NCBI GenBank assembly: GCA_019353055.1
Contig: JABAHL010000003.1
Location: 146,301 to 210,300 of the forward strand
Source: Faucicola osloensis_C
GTDB taxonomy: Bacteria; Pseudomonadota; Gammaproteobacteria; Pseudomonadales; Moraxellaceae
Length of the DNA stretch: 64,000 bases
Direction of reading: 5' to 3'
Shown here: piece after piece, positions 54,057 through 63,530 of the stretch
Layout of the letters: each line of letters opens with the position of its first letter
Position numbering within the stretch: the stretch's first letter is position 1
Notes under the pieces: generated by a model
Seen by the model: the letters and a program-made list of their open reading frames with translations, nothing else
What the model was told of the DNA's origin: nothing
The model's database searches: none
Position numbers and translations under genes: made by a program

Positions 54057-55025
54057 TTAGACTTGAGCATCGACTTCTGTCAGTTGCCGATGACGCTGCA
54101 TTGGCAATTTGATAGAGTTTAGGAGGGTGGCTAAAAGAATTAATACCATCCCTGAGTACTGCATGCCATTGAGCGATTGGTGCAGTAATACGATCGACAA
54201 TACAATCGCAGTAAACGGCTCAAACACGGTGAATACCGAGGCTTTGGTTGCAGGGAGTTTGTGCAGAGCTGACATATACAAGAAAAACGGAATGACGGTA
54301 CCCACTAGGCTTAGCCCCATCACCCACAACCAAGTGATAGCAGGCATGGTGAAGGCTTTGGCATAGGTTTGATAGGTCATCGGTAGGAATAATAAAGCTA
54401 TCGCACTAATCACCACCGAACTAAAAAACACCAAGGTCGGCGGATAGTGTTTGTGTAAGGCTTTTTTTCCTAAAATGCCATACAGTGAATAGCACACCCC
54501 AGACAATAGACCAAACACAATCCCCCAACTCAATGTAAAGTTCTCACTGAGCGTTGTCAGTGCCACGCCCAATACCGCGATGCAAGCTAAGGTAAATGAT
54601 TTTTTTGTTATCGGTTCTTTTAATAAAAAAAATGCCAGTACCAAACTAAAAATCGGCGCCGTATATAGTAGCGATACCGCAATGCCCGCCCCCACAAAAT
54701 TGACCGCGATAAAATAGCAAACCGTCATGCCTAACACGCCAATCAACGATTGCAAGCTCAACTGTAATATCTCGCCAAATGACAACTGCCTAATAGACGT
54801 CCACAACGATGGTAATAACATCAGTAGCATCATAGCAGCCGTCACCACTCTTAAAATGGCAATTTGCACACTATCAAAACCCAGTTGATGTAGATAGGTG
54901 GTAAAGATACCCAGTGTGCCCCAACAGATAGCCGCCACAATGACTTGCAAGCCACCCATCGTCGCATGATTGCGCGTGTTAGCGGATTGGTTGGTAGCGA
55001 AAGCGGGTTTACGAGTCACTGGCAA
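54057..55025 (-). CDS. EamA-family (DMT) transporter
   Basis: A 322-residue permease of ten predicted helices in two EamA repeats: GGLQVIVAAICWGTLGIFTTYLHQLGFDSVQIAILRVVTAAMMLLML opens the first and SLVGTVIPFFLYMSALHKLPATKASVFTVFEPFTAIVLSIVLL is in the second. DMT transporters export amino acids or related metabolites. It lies between the MHS-type transporter and ureD, all on the minus strand, so it may be read through from the creatinase promoter. Its substrate is unknown. Confidence 0.85.
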   Translation of the reverse strand: MPVTRKPAFATNQSANTRNHATMGGLQVIVAAICWGTLGIFTTYLHQLGFDSVQIAILRVVTAAMMLLMLLPSLWTSIRQLSFGEILQLSLQSLIGVLGMTVCYFIAVNFVGAGIAVSLLYTAPIFSLVLAFFLLKEPITKKSFTLACIAVLGVALTTLSENFTLSWGIVFGLLSGVCYSLYGILGKKALHKHYPPTLVFFSSVVISAIALLFLPMTYQTYAKAFTMPAITWLWVMGLSLVGTVIPFFLYMSALHKLPATKASVFTVFEPFTAIVLSIVLLHQSLNGMQYSGMVLILLATLLNSIKLPMQRHRQLTEVDAQV

Positions 55026-55171
55026 TTCCTAAAAAAACGGGGGATAAAAAAAGTGATTCTAGCAAACAAGGTTGGCTAAAACCACTTTGGGAAAAAACTT
55101 AAATTAACTTCATGGGGTTATTGATAACCGTGGTTAATCAATTATTTTTCTAACGTCTTTTTAACGTCTTT

Positions 55172-56515
55172 CTAACCTTTTTCTAAAATAGACACACTAT
55201 CGGATTTTTTATACATCACCGTTGCTACCAGCGCGATTACGCTTGCTATCACCAATAACCAAGCTGGCGCGATTTGACTGCCTGTTTTGCTCATTAACCA
55301 AGTTGCCATCAATGGCGTTGTGCCGCCGAGCAGGGCATTGGCTGAGTTAAAGGTGAAAGCAAAACCTGAATAACGTACCTCGACTGGGAAAATCTCGCTT
55401 AAAAACGCCGGTAGTGTACCGTCATTGACGGATAATAAGAGCGAGAACAGCAGTTGAATCAACACAATGGTTAAAAACCCACCCAGGCTTAGCATATGAA
55501 ACAAAGGCACTGTCAACGCGATAAACAATACAGATGCGATGATCAGCATGGTTTTGCGACCGTATTTGTCTGACAGTTTACCCATGGTGAAAATCATACC
55601 GATATAAGCGACTAATGAAATGGAGGCAGCTAGCAGCGACTGCGTTTCATTGATGTGCATGTGGGTCGATAAATAAGTCGGCATATAGCTTAGAATTAAG
55701 TAAAAAGCCACCGCATTCAAACTACATAACATAAAGGCAATACACAAGGTTTTTTTATGGTTGGCAAACAAATTTTTGATTGGCACCGGTTTTTCAATGG
55801 TGCTTTCTTCAAACGCCTTAAAAGCCGGGGTTTTTTCAAGATTCAACCGCATATATCGACCCACTAGACCCAGTGGTGCAGCCAATAAAAACGGAATACG
55901 CCAGCCCCAAGTTTGTACAAAGTCAGCATCCATAAAGGCGGTCATAGCTGCCGCAATCAGCGAACCTAATAATAGACCGGCGGCTGTACTGGCAGGTACG
56001 ATACTGGTATAAAACCCTTTTTTGTCGGGCGGTGCATACTCTGCCATAAATGCTGATGCCCCTGCATACTCTCCTGAGGCTGAAAAACCTTGAATCATGC
56101 GCAACAATAACAACAACACAGGCGCTAAGATGCCCACGGTGGCATAACTTGGCAACAATCCGATTAAGAAAGTAGCACCCGACATAATCAAAATCGACCA
56201 AGATAAAGCCGCTTTTCGACCGTATTTATCGCCAATATGTCCCCAAAAAATACCCCCAAACGGACGGACAATAAAGGATAGCGCAAAAATTGCATAAGTT
56301 GACATCAATGCGACGGTTGCATCGGTTTTAGCAAAAAATACGCTAGCGATGACAGTGGCAAAATAGCCATACGATGCGTAATCAAACCACTCAACAAAGT
56401 TACCAATAAAACTGGCTTTGGCGGCTTTTTTGAGTAACACAGGATCTTTAACATACGGCTCGGCAGCTGGTTGTTGCATTGCTACGGCAGTGGCTGAAAG
56501 TGCAAAAGTTGTCAT
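55172..56515 (-). CDS. MFS transporter of the metabolite:H+ symporter (MHS) type
   Basis: A 447-residue secondary transporter with twelve helices. FIGNFVEWFDYASYGYFATVIASVFF opens the MHS subfamily, and GHIGDKYGRKAALSWSI with LRMIQGFSASGEYAGASAFMAEYAPPDKKGFYTSI is the diagnostic cytoplasmic loop. MHS carriers take up zwitterions and carboxylates such as proline betaine, 2-oxoglutarate and shikimate. It lies 41 bases after creatinase, so a creatine or related amidine uptake role is the best inference. The end of the gene runs into short tttctaacgtc-type repeats (55146-55175). Confidence 0.88.
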   Translation of the reverse strand: MTTFALSATAVAMQQPAAEPYVKDPVLLKKAAKASFIGNFVEWFDYASYGYFATVIASVFFAKTDATVALMSTYAIFALSFIVRPFGGIFWGHIGDKYGRKAALSWSILIMSGATFLIGLLPSYATVGILAPVLLLLLRMIQGFSASGEYAGASAFMAEYAPPDKKGFYTSIVPASTAAGLLLGSLIAAAMTAFMDADFVQTWGWRIPFLLAAPLGLVGRYMRLNLEKTPAFKAFEESTIEKPVPIKNLFANHKKTLCIAFMLCSLNAVAFYLILSYMPTYLSTHMHINETQSLLAASISLVAYIGMIFTMGKLSDKYGRKTMLIIASVLFIALTVPLFHMLSLGGFLTIVLIQLLFSLLLSVNDGTLPAFLSEIFPVEVRYSGFAFTFNSANALLGGTTPLMATWLMSKTGSQIAPAWLLVIASVIALVATVMYKKSDSVSILEKG

Positions 56516-56556
56516 TTAGTTTCCCCTTGGTTGGTAGTAAGTCATGCTAAAGTAAG

Positions 56557-57819
56557 CTAACTGATAATGTTATGCGCGGGACCATAGGCGAAGCCTGTGA
56601 TATTGTCAGCGCCTGTTTCAGTTAAAACCAAAATATCATGTTCACGATAACCGCCTGCCCCTGCCATACCTTCTGGAATCATAATCATCGGTTCCATTGA
56701 GATGACCATATTTGGCTCAAGTACCGTATCAATGTCTTCACGCAGTTCTAACCCTGCTTCACGACCATAATAGTGTGACAACACGCCAAATGAGTGCCCA
56801 TACCCAAAGGTGCGGCGGTCTAAAATGCCATATTCGGCATAGATTTTGTTGAGCTCTAAGGCGATATCACAGCAACGAACGCCAGGTTTGATGAGTTTTA
56901 TGCCTTCTTCATGCACTTTGCAGTTAATTTCCCAATAGTTGAGCGTGGCTGCATCAGGTTCACCAAAATACAGCGTACGCTCTAGCGCCACATAGTAGCC
57001 TGCAATCATCGAAAAACAGTTTAAGCTTAAAATATCATTGCGCTGCACTTTGCGATTGGTCACAGGATTGTGTGCGCCATCGGTGTTGATACCTGATTGA
57101 AACCACGTCCAAGTATCCATGAGCTCGACATGCTCAAAGCGTTGCCCGATTTCTCGTACCATCGATTGCGTAGCGGCTAACGCTACCTCATACTCAGGAA
57201 CCCCTTCATGCACGGCGTTGACGAGCGCTGCCCCACCAATGTCACAAACCTGTGCGCCTTGCTTGATAAGGGCGATTTCCTCGGCTGATTTCACCATTCG
57301 CATTTTCATACAAGCTTGGCTGATATCGACAAATTCGACATTGGGCAAGGCGTCTTGTAGTTTTTTCAAACGTTCAATGGGTAAGTGATCGTATTCAATC
57401 CCTACTCTGCCTTTATTTTTGATTTGACTTGCCACGGCTTTAAAGTAGTTATCACGTTGCCAGTCGGTATAGACGATATTGTCATCGCCCATGGTACGTC
57501 GCCAAGGCTGTCCACCGCCAATATTGGCGGAGATAGTCACAACTTTGTCTTGGTCGATGACCAAACCATAGAAACGTCCAAATGAGCAATATAAGAAGTC
57601 TGCATAGTAGTTGATATTGTGATAGGAGGTGAATAACACGCTATCAATGTCGCTTTTTGCCATATAGGCTTTAAGCTTTTGTTGGCGGTTTTGGTATTCT
57701 TGGGCGCTAAAAGTCGGCTTGACCTTCTCGCCATTTTTGATTTGGATTAAGCTTGGCATGCTAAGTGCAGTATTCAGGCTACCCGCTTTATTTATCATAT
57801 GTTCAACTGACTGATTCAT
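56557..57819 (-). CDS. Creatinase (creatine amidinohydrolase)
   Basis: A 420-residue enzyme of the pita-bread fold that splits creatine into sarcosine and urea. The protein is highly similar over its length to Pseudomonas creatinase as I know it: EYQNRQQKLKAYM, TSYHNINYYADFLYCSFGR, GGGQPWRRTMGDDNIVYTDW, MDTWTWFQSGINTDGAHNPVT and GYGHSFGVLSHYYGREAGLE. His250 in GAHNPVT is the equivalent of the catalytic His232. The metal ligands of M24 peptidases are replaced, as in creatinase. The start has gtgagg upstream. It is divergent from a broken GlxA-like regulator, and the urea it makes can be used by the neighbouring urease. Confidence 0.93.
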   Translation of the reverse strand: MNQSVEHMINKAGSLNTALSMPSLIQIKNGEKVKPTFSAQEYQNRQQKLKAYMAKSDIDSVLFTSYHNINYYADFLYCSFGRFYGLVIDQDKVVTISANIGGGQPWRRTMGDDNIVYTDWQRDNYFKAVASQIKNKGRVGIEYDHLPIERLKKLQDALPNVEFVDISQACMKMRMVKSAEEIALIKQGAQVCDIGGAALVNAVHEGVPEYEVALAATQSMVREIGQRFEHVELMDTWTWFQSGINTDGAHNPVTNRKVQRNDILSLNCFSMIAGYYVALERTLYFGEPDAATLNYWEINCKVHEEGIKLIKPGVRCCDIALELNKIYAEYGILDRRTFGYGHSFGVLSHYYGREAGLELREDIDTVLEPNMVISMEPMIMIPEGMAGAGGYREHDILVLTETGADNITGFAYGPAHNIIS

Positions 57820-57970
57820 TGTTTGCGCCTCACGAGGTTTAGGTTGATGTTAAGAAAATCTTTGCTCTCCACATCCCTCATCATACGCAAATTTAAAAAG
57901 TCAGTTTTTCATAAGACGACATTTTTGTGACTAATTACGACAACACGGCTTATCCATTCATACTTTATTT

Positions 57971-58921
57971 ATGACAGCGAATATTAAAAAAATTGGTTTT
58001 TTATTGATTGATGGCTTTACCATGATGGCTTTTAGCAATGTCATCGAGCCGTTACGAATGGCAAACTATGTCAGTAGTCAGCCACTATATAGCTGGATTA
58101 TTAGTGGTTTTGCAGGTCATCAGACCAGTGCCAGTAATGGGGTATAAGTCACTCATACCGCTGAAATCAAACATCTATTTGATTGTGAACTCGTGTTTAT
58201 CTGCGGTGGCTATGAAGCCGAAAATTTAATGACAGACGCGCTAAAGGGGATTGTGGAGCGTTTAGCCGTTCGGGATATTGCGTTAGGGGGGCTTTGTACA
58301 GGCGCAATAGCGCTGGCGAATGCAGGGTTGTTAGCCAATCAATCAGCCTCGCTGCACTGGGAAAATGTTACGCTGGCTCAGGAGCAATTTGGCAATGTAA
58401 AATTCTTAAACCATATTTTTACCATTGGTGATCGGCTCTATACCTGCTCTGGCGGGGTATGTGCGCTTGATATGACCCTGCACATCATAAAACAGCACTT
58501 TGGGCGAGAAATCGTTGAAAAAATTCAAGACATGTTTGTCATCACGGCTATCCGAGAGCCAGCGAGCATCCAGCATTTACCCAAACCAAAGAGCCTTAGT
58601 CATAGCTATGCCCATGTCATCGATGCTATCACGTTAATGAAAACCAATATCGAAGAACCGCTCACGCTAGCGGACATTGCTAAATATGTTGGCATCTCTG
58701 AAAGACAACTACAGCGGCAGTTTGCCAAACAACTAGGGGTCTCACCCCAACAGTATTATCTTAATTTACGATTAGAGCATGCTAAAAATCTACTCCAACA
58801 TACCACCATGCCAGTGACCACCATTTCAATGGCGACTGGCTTTTTTAATCTAGCATCTTTTTCCAGAGCCTTTCAACAGCAGTTTAATATGTCAGCCAGT
58901 GATTTTCGAAAAACGCTGTAA
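57971..58921 (+). pseudogene. GlxA-family AraC-type regulator interrupted by an in-frame stop
   Basis: From ATG at 57971 the frame reads KIGFLLIDGFTMMAFSNVIEP, the start of a DJ-1/PfpI-like sensor domain, then meets TAA at 58145-58147 (codon 59). The same frame continues with VTHTAEIKH and runs to 58921. The later part carries the rest of the sensor domain (ICGGYEAENL, GGLCTGAIALA with its nucleophile-elbow Cys) and an AraC helix-turn-helix pair at the C-terminus (EEPLTLADIAKYVGISERQLQRQFAKQLGVSP, MATGFFNLASFSRAF). CAA to TAA is the simplest origin (GVQVTH). A downstream GTG at 58193 could restart, giving a 242-residue protein. It is divergent from creatinase and was probably its regulator. 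Confidence 0.8.
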
Positions 58922-58979
58922 GGGTTAATACGTCTTGTACCATCGCTTAATCAGGTGGTTGCTTTTATTATTTAAAAAC

Positions 58980-60911
58980 CTATTCATCCCACTGCCAATG
59001 AATCGCCAATTGGTCTAACACTGTTTTGGCTTGTGGTTGATGTGACGCATCGCCCTCTAGCTTGACTAGCACAATGAACCCATAAGTAGAATCATCTTTG
59101 CTGCTGACGGTAGCCTTGATATGATGTTGTAGTAGTAATTCACTGACAGCCATCACCGTCGCTTGACGTTTTAGTGCAGGTTTAAATACTTTACCCACGG
59201 CGGTTAAAGGTAATGCATCAATCAAGTAGATGGCTTTAGGAATCGCCGCTTTTTCGCCAATGTTTTGTTGGCAAAACTGCATGAGTTTATCAGTATCTAA
59301 GCTAACACCCGGCTTAGGGGCAACGAATAAAACAGGTAACTCGCCTGTATAGCTATCAGGCTTACCAATGGCGGCACAGCCAGCTACCCCGTCATATTGA
59401 TAAACCACCTCTTCGATCATTTTTGGGTCAATGTTGTGTCCCCCACGGATAATTAACTCTTTTTTTCTACCCGTTAAGAAAAAGTAGCCGTCTGCATCTT
59501 GATAGCCCAAATCGCCTGAATTAAACCAAGTTTGATTGTCCGTGTCAGTGACCCAAATCGCTTGATTTTGCTGCGCCAAATAATAGCCGACAAACACATT
59601 ATCGCCGCGAATACAAATATTGCCCACCTCGCCTGTGTTAGCAACTCGCACAAACTTGCCATTATCATCAAGCATCATCACTTGCATAGGCTGATACGGG
59701 AAACGTAGCCCTATTGAACCAATTTTCTTCTCCCCAAATCTTGGGTTGGCGGAACTACCACAATTACCTTCCGTCATACCATACGCTTCAATGATTTGTA
59801 CCCCTGTTTGTTTTTCAAATTGTTTAAATACTTCTATCGGCATCGGGGCTGCGCCACACAAGCAGTGCTTTAAACTAGCAATATCATGGTCGCCAACTGG
59901 TAGATTTAATAATCCAGCAAAAAGCGTGGGCACACCACTAAAAAAACTCACGCGATAATGCGCAATAATCGCCCAAAAATTTGCCATCACCCCATCGCCG
60001 CGATAGCCCTCTGGCGAAACCAGCAAAATTTCACCACCCATCGATAATGGTAATAATCCTGTAACCATGACAGCATTGACGTGAAATAAGGGTAGTCCGC
60101 ACAGCACGACATTGCCGTGATTTAGCATGTCATCACCAAACAATGCCCGTGCCTGTAAGACATTGGCGACTTCATTTTTATGATTACGCATGGCGATTTT
60201 GGGCATGCCAGTTGTACCACCGGTTCCAAAGAATGAAGACAGATCCTCAGACACAATGGTACGGGGGTTAATTAATCTATCTTTGGGCTGGTTGGCAATC
60301 CCCGTGTAAAAGTCATGATAGGTGACCGTCTCTGGTAATTTCTGTACAAATTCTTTACTTGCATCTGGCAAGGTTATATTAAGTTGATGGGCGAAATGAT
60401 GAGCCATCGTCACCCCAATGATATGCTGCAAACTTGGGGTAAGCTTGGCAACCGCGACCGCCTTGTCCCAAAGCTGCGGTTTGTTATCTTGATTGGGTAA
60501 TGGCGCAAGCGTAATGAGTAGCGTGGCTTTGACTTCATTTAATAAGCCGGCAATCACAGAGGGTTCAAGCAGTGGGTTAATCGGAAAAATAATGCCCGTT
60601 TCCTCGCCGCCCCAGATACAAAAGTGGGTTTCGGGTAAATTTGGCAATAAAATCGCAATGACTGTATCTTTATCCGCGCCCAATGAATAAAGCATATTGG
60701 CCGTTTGACGTATATATTCCAATAGTTCCCGATAGCTATAGCTTATGCTGTTTTGATACTGCGTAGCATTCAAAACAAAGGTAAGGGCTTTCTTATCGCC
60801 AAACTGAGCTTCGCTCTCACATAGCATCTGATAGGTGCTACTAGGCAGGTTTAAAGGAAAATTTTGTTCATACTGTTTAAGGTCGTGCTGATTTTTTATT
60901 TGCTGGTTCAT
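58980..60911 (-). CDS. AMP-dependent acyl-CoA synthetase/ligase
   Basis: A 643-residue adenylate-forming enzyme. The AMP-binding P-loop is FFGTGGTTGMPKIAMRNH, the A5 motif is EAYGMTEGNCG, and NSGDLGYQDADGYFFLTGRKKELIIRGGHNIDPKMIEEVVY covers A7-A8. It activates a carboxylic acid with ATP and transfers it to CoA. The substrate is unknown; the extra C-terminal residues beyond the usual 550 resemble those of medium/long-chain ligases. An 18-bp palindrome lies 50 bases upstream and may be its operator. Confidence 0.85.
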   Translation of the reverse strand: MNQQIKNQHDLKQYEQNFPLNLPSSTYQMLCESEAQFGDKKALTFVLNATQYQNSISYSYRELLEYIRQTANMLYSLGADKDTVIAILLPNLPETHFCIWGGEETGIIFPINPLLEPSVIAGLLNEVKATLLITLAPLPNQDNKPQLWDKAVAVAKLTPSLQHIIGVTMAHHFAHQLNITLPDASKEFVQKLPETVTYHDFYTGIANQPKDRLINPRTIVSEDLSSFFGTGGTTGMPKIAMRNHKNEVANVLQARALFGDDMLNHGNVVLCGLPLFHVNAVMVTGLLPLSMGGEILLVSPEGYRGDGVMANFWAIIAHYRVSFFSGVPTLFAGLLNLPVGDHDIASLKHCLCGAAPMPIEVFKQFEKQTGVQIIEAYGMTEGNCGSSANPRFGEKKIGSIGLRFPYQPMQVMMLDDNGKFVRVANTGEVGNICIRGDNVFVGYYLAQQNQAIWVTDTDNQTWFNSGDLGYQDADGYFFLTGRKKELIIRGGHNIDPKMIEEVVYQYDGVAGCAAIGKPDSYTGELPVLFVAPKPGVSLDTDKLMQFCQQNIGEKAAIPKAIYLIDALPLTAVGKVFKPALKRQATVMAVSELLLQHHIKATVSSKDDSTYGFIVLVKLEGDASHQPQAKTVLDQLAIHWQWDE

Positions 60912-60960
60912 CGTGTCAAAGTCCTTTTTAGTCCTAAATTAAGTATCACAATACTTTGAA

Positions 60961-60978
60961 ATTATTTCTAGAAATAAT
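60961..60978. promoter_or_regulatory. 18-bp palindrome upstream of the acyl-CoA ligase gene
   Basis: ATTATTTCTAGAAATAAT is a perfect palindrome 50 bases upstream of the ligase start, a position and size suited to a dimeric repressor such as a TetR or MarR protein. No such regulator is adjacent. Confidence 0.4.
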
Positions 60979-61092
60979 ACGGTATGTCAGTCAAAAGTTC
61001 TGGTATTGTTTCGTACATATTTGCTACAGTTAGCTGATGTGATGGATAAACTCAGTTAACTCATGAAATTACGGGAAAAAGGATATTCCGAT

Positions 61093-61275
61093 GATTGTAC
61101 TATTGGAGCAGACGCGATGACCGTATCACATGCCAACGATAGCTATTTTTGGGTTGTCAGTCAGTTTAGTCGTATGAGTGTGCCACAAGCCTATAAAGCA
61201 CATACTGTCGCTACAGGTATCCAAGGTGTCATTAGCATGGTGTTTATCTGGTTATTATCGATTATTCTGCTTTAG
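61093..61275 (+). pseudogene. C-terminal remnant of a GntP-family permease
   Basis: About 60 codons match the end of GntP/gluconate-glycerate permeases: AMTVSHANDSYFWVVSQFSRM then AYKAHTVATGIQGVISMVFIWLLSIILL, with the SHxNDxxFW motif intact. Everything before about 61090, over 350 residues in a full-length permease, is missing; the sequence before reads KLREKGYSDD, not family-like. A start at 61063 is open, but no functional protein can be expected. The stop is 38 bases before the glycerate kinase gene, so it is what remains of a glycerate permease-kinase operon. Confidence 0.7.
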
Positions 61276-61313
61276 GTCATACCCTGTCAAAAAATAGCTT
61301 TAGGAAAAGCCCC

Positions 61314-62456
61314 GTGAAAATTGTTATTGCGCCAGATTCATTTAAAGAAAGTCTCACTGCCAGTGAAGTGTGTGATGCCATTGAGACAGGGTTTACCACT
61401 GTTTTTAAAGAGGCTGACATCATTAAAATCCCAATGGCAGATGGTGGTGAAGGCACGGCTGCCGCGCTTAAAGAAACGCTGTCTGGCGAATGGCAAAGTA
61501 TCATTGCACATGACCCTTTGATGCGCCCGATTGAGGCAAGCTATGTGCTACTGCCCAATCAAACCGCTATTATTGAGATGGCAAGCTGTGCTGGCTTACA
61601 CCTGCTGACACAATCAGAGCGAGACCCAGGTATCACGACCACTTATGGCGTGGGTGAAATGCTACTTGATGCGATTGATAAAGGCGCAAAACATATTATC
61701 CTAGGTATCGGTGGCAGTGCTACCAATGATGCAGGTACAGGTATGCTAAAGGCCTTGGGTTATCGTTTCATGGATGCACAGCACCATGAGCTTGCGCAAG
61801 GCGGTAAAGCTTTAGCGGCATTGGCGTTTATTGATAGCAGTGGGGTTAACGATAAAATCGCTGATATTAGTATTACCGTCGCCTGTGATGTGACTAATCC
61901 ATTATGTGGCAAACTCGGTGCTAGCCATGTGTATGCCCCGCAAAAAGGGGCGGCGCTAGACGATATCGTTATATTAGATAATGCACTTAACCATTTTGCC
62001 AATATTGCCAGCCGTCAAAATTTCCCCGATAATCGTAATGAAGCAGGCGCAGGTGCCGCAGGCGGTTTGGGTTTTGCGTTAATGACGTTTTTATCGGCAA
62101 CACTGACTGGCGGGTTTCAGTTGGTAAGTGAATTTAGTAATCTTGAGCAAATGATTCAGCAAGCAGATTTGGTCATCACCGGTGAAGGGAAAATGGATTT
62201 TCAAACCTCCATGGGCAAAGTGGCATCAGGCGTGCTGTCACTTGCCAAAGCGGTCAATGTTCCCGTTATCGCCATTTGTGGCGTGGTCGATGACCTACAC
62301 AGCCATTGGAAAGACGATGGTTTTACAATAGCGCTGCCCAGTATTCAAACTTTAGGCTCGCTTGATGAGGCACTTGCTTTAGCAAAACAGAATGTTGAAA
62401 AAACTGCCTATAATATCGCGATGGCGATGCAATTGGGTCAACAATTAAACCGTTAG
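61314..62456 (+). CDS. Glycerate kinase (GarK/GlxK type)
   Basis: A 380-residue kinase. MKIVIAPDSFKESLTASEVCDAIETGF is the characteristic N-terminus, and DGGEGTAAAL, GLGIGGSATNDAGTGMLKALG-like text (ILGIGGSATNDAGTGMLKALGYRF) and GEGKMDFQTSMGKVASGV are the active-site segments. It phosphorylates glycerate, in this family usually to 2-phosphoglycerate, for use of glyoxylate or sugar-acid breakdown products. It is intact although its permease partner upstream is lost. A ttaggaaaagc sequence precedes the start, itself ATG or GTG (61314 is GTG). Confidence 0.9.
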   Translation: MKIVIAPDSFKESLTASEVCDAIETGFTTVFKEADIIKIPMADGGEGTAAALKETLSGEWQSIIAHDPLMRPIEASYVLLPNQTAIIEMASCAGLHLLTQSERDPGITTTYGVGEMLLDAIDKGAKHIILGIGGSATNDAGTGMLKALGYRFMDAQHHELAQGGKALAALAFIDSSGVNDKIADISITVACDVTNPLCGKLGASHVYAPQKGAALDDIVILDNALNHFANIASRQNFPDNRNEAGAGAAGGLGFALMTFLSATLTGGFQLVSEFSNLEQMIQQADLVITGEGKMDFQTSMGKVASGVLSLAKAVNVPVIAICGVVDDLHSHWKDDGFTIALPSIQTLGSLDEALALAKQNVEKTAYNIAMAMQLGQQLNR

Positions 62457-62542
62457 TATGTAGCCCTATAAAGATGCTCGCATGTTAATTGGTTGCGCTA
62501 ATAAAATAACAATGACCAACAATAATAAATAAGGATTTACAG

Positions 62543-63037
62543 ATGCAGCTTATTCGTGGACAAAAACTTAAACTGTCAGATGTATTAAGTAATCCGCTGA
62601 GTTTTAGCTTAGCAACTACTCTACCAAGCAATTTAAACTTAGACATCGCACTGTTTGGTTTAGACAGTCAGGGTAAGCTTAGCGACGAAGCCTACATGAT
62701 ATTTTATAATCAGCCTCAAAGCCCGTGCGGTAGCCTAAAGCTTAGCCAAAATGATGGTCAAATAGTCAGCTTCGATATCAATTTGACCACTTTAACCCCG
62801 CAAATTGAACGCTTGGTATTAACCTTAACCATTGATGGTCATCAAACCATGGCACAGTTGCCAGCAATGGCAATCAACTTGCAATCTCAGCAGCAGATGG
62901 TCGCAAGCTTTCCAATTGACGGCAGTATGTTCCAGCAAGAAAAGGCATTAATGGCACTGGAACTTTATAAAAAACTGAAGTTACGCAGCCCTTTAAAAAA
63001 GCGCTATCATAACAAAAAAAGCAGTCAGCGAGAGTAA
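62543..63037 (+). CDS. TerD-like stress protein, 3' end replaced
   Basis: A 164-residue frame. The first roughly 145 residues resemble the TerD/TerZ domain: QLIRGQKLKLSDVL, LDIALFGLDSQGKLSDEAYMIFYNQPQSPCGSLKLS, and ALMALELYKK. TerD proteins have about 190 residues and continue with a W-x-F-x-A-V-G-x-G segment. Here that segment is missing, and after LYKKL the frame goes into a basic tail (SPLKKRYHNKKSSQRE) ending five bases before a transposase gene. The likely explanation is an IS insertion in the 3' part. The protein is probably inactive, though the calcium-binding acidic residues that remain cannot be judged. Confidence 0.6.
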   Translation: MQLIRGQKLKLSDVLSNPLSFSLATTLPSNLNLDIALFGLDSQGKLSDEAYMIFYNQPQSPCGSLKLSQNDGQIVSFDINLTTLTPQIERLVLTLTIDGHQTMAQLPAMAINLQSQQQMVASFPIDGSMFQQEKALMALELYKKLKLRSPLKKRYHNKKSSQRE

Positions 63038-63041
63038 ACAA

Positions 63042-63530
63042 ATGAACAAAGACATGATAGAACTCTACAGCGACTACCTCATCGCAAGTTTTGGGCAAAC
63101 CACCGCCACAGGACTTGCCAATCTACTACAAGGGAGCATCTACCATGACAGCATCACCCGCTTTCTAAACAGTGAAACACTCACCGCCAAAGAACAATGG
63201 CAACTGATTAAACCCATGCTAAGACAGCATGAAAATGCCACACCCAATGCCATCGGCTATCTCATCTTTGATGACACCATACAGCCCAAACCGCACACAA
63301 GCGTCGACGACATCAACTGCTGGCACTACGACCACACCCAAAACAAAAATGTTAAAGGCATTAACCTGCTTAACTGTCTGTATCATCGCAAAGATATCGA
63401 CATACCCTTAAGCTATGACATCATTACCAAATCCAATGTCTTTACCGATGACAAAGGCAAGGTTAAACGTAAAAGTGATAAAACCAAAAATCAGCGACTG
63501 CTTGATATAGTAAATCCTAAATTAAAATGA
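63042..63530 (+). pseudogene. Truncated DDE transposase (IS4/IS701-like)
   Basis: The N-terminal 162 residues of a DDE transposase. Visible are IELYSDYLIASFGQTTATGLANLL and the first DDE acid in IGYLIFDDTIQPKPHTSVDD. The frame ends at NPKLK, where a second transposase begins on the opposite strand. The remaining DDE acids and C-terminus are missing, so it cannot act alone. Exact family is uncertain; resemblance to IS4/IS701-type enzymes is by the FDDT motif and overall layout. Confidence 0.65.

Noticed and set aside
57820..57970. Sigma54 promoter for creatinase, by analogy with ureD and urtA
   Set aside because: No TGGC-N8-TTG element in the divergent interval; a weak ctgact/tatgat pair has the wrong spacing.
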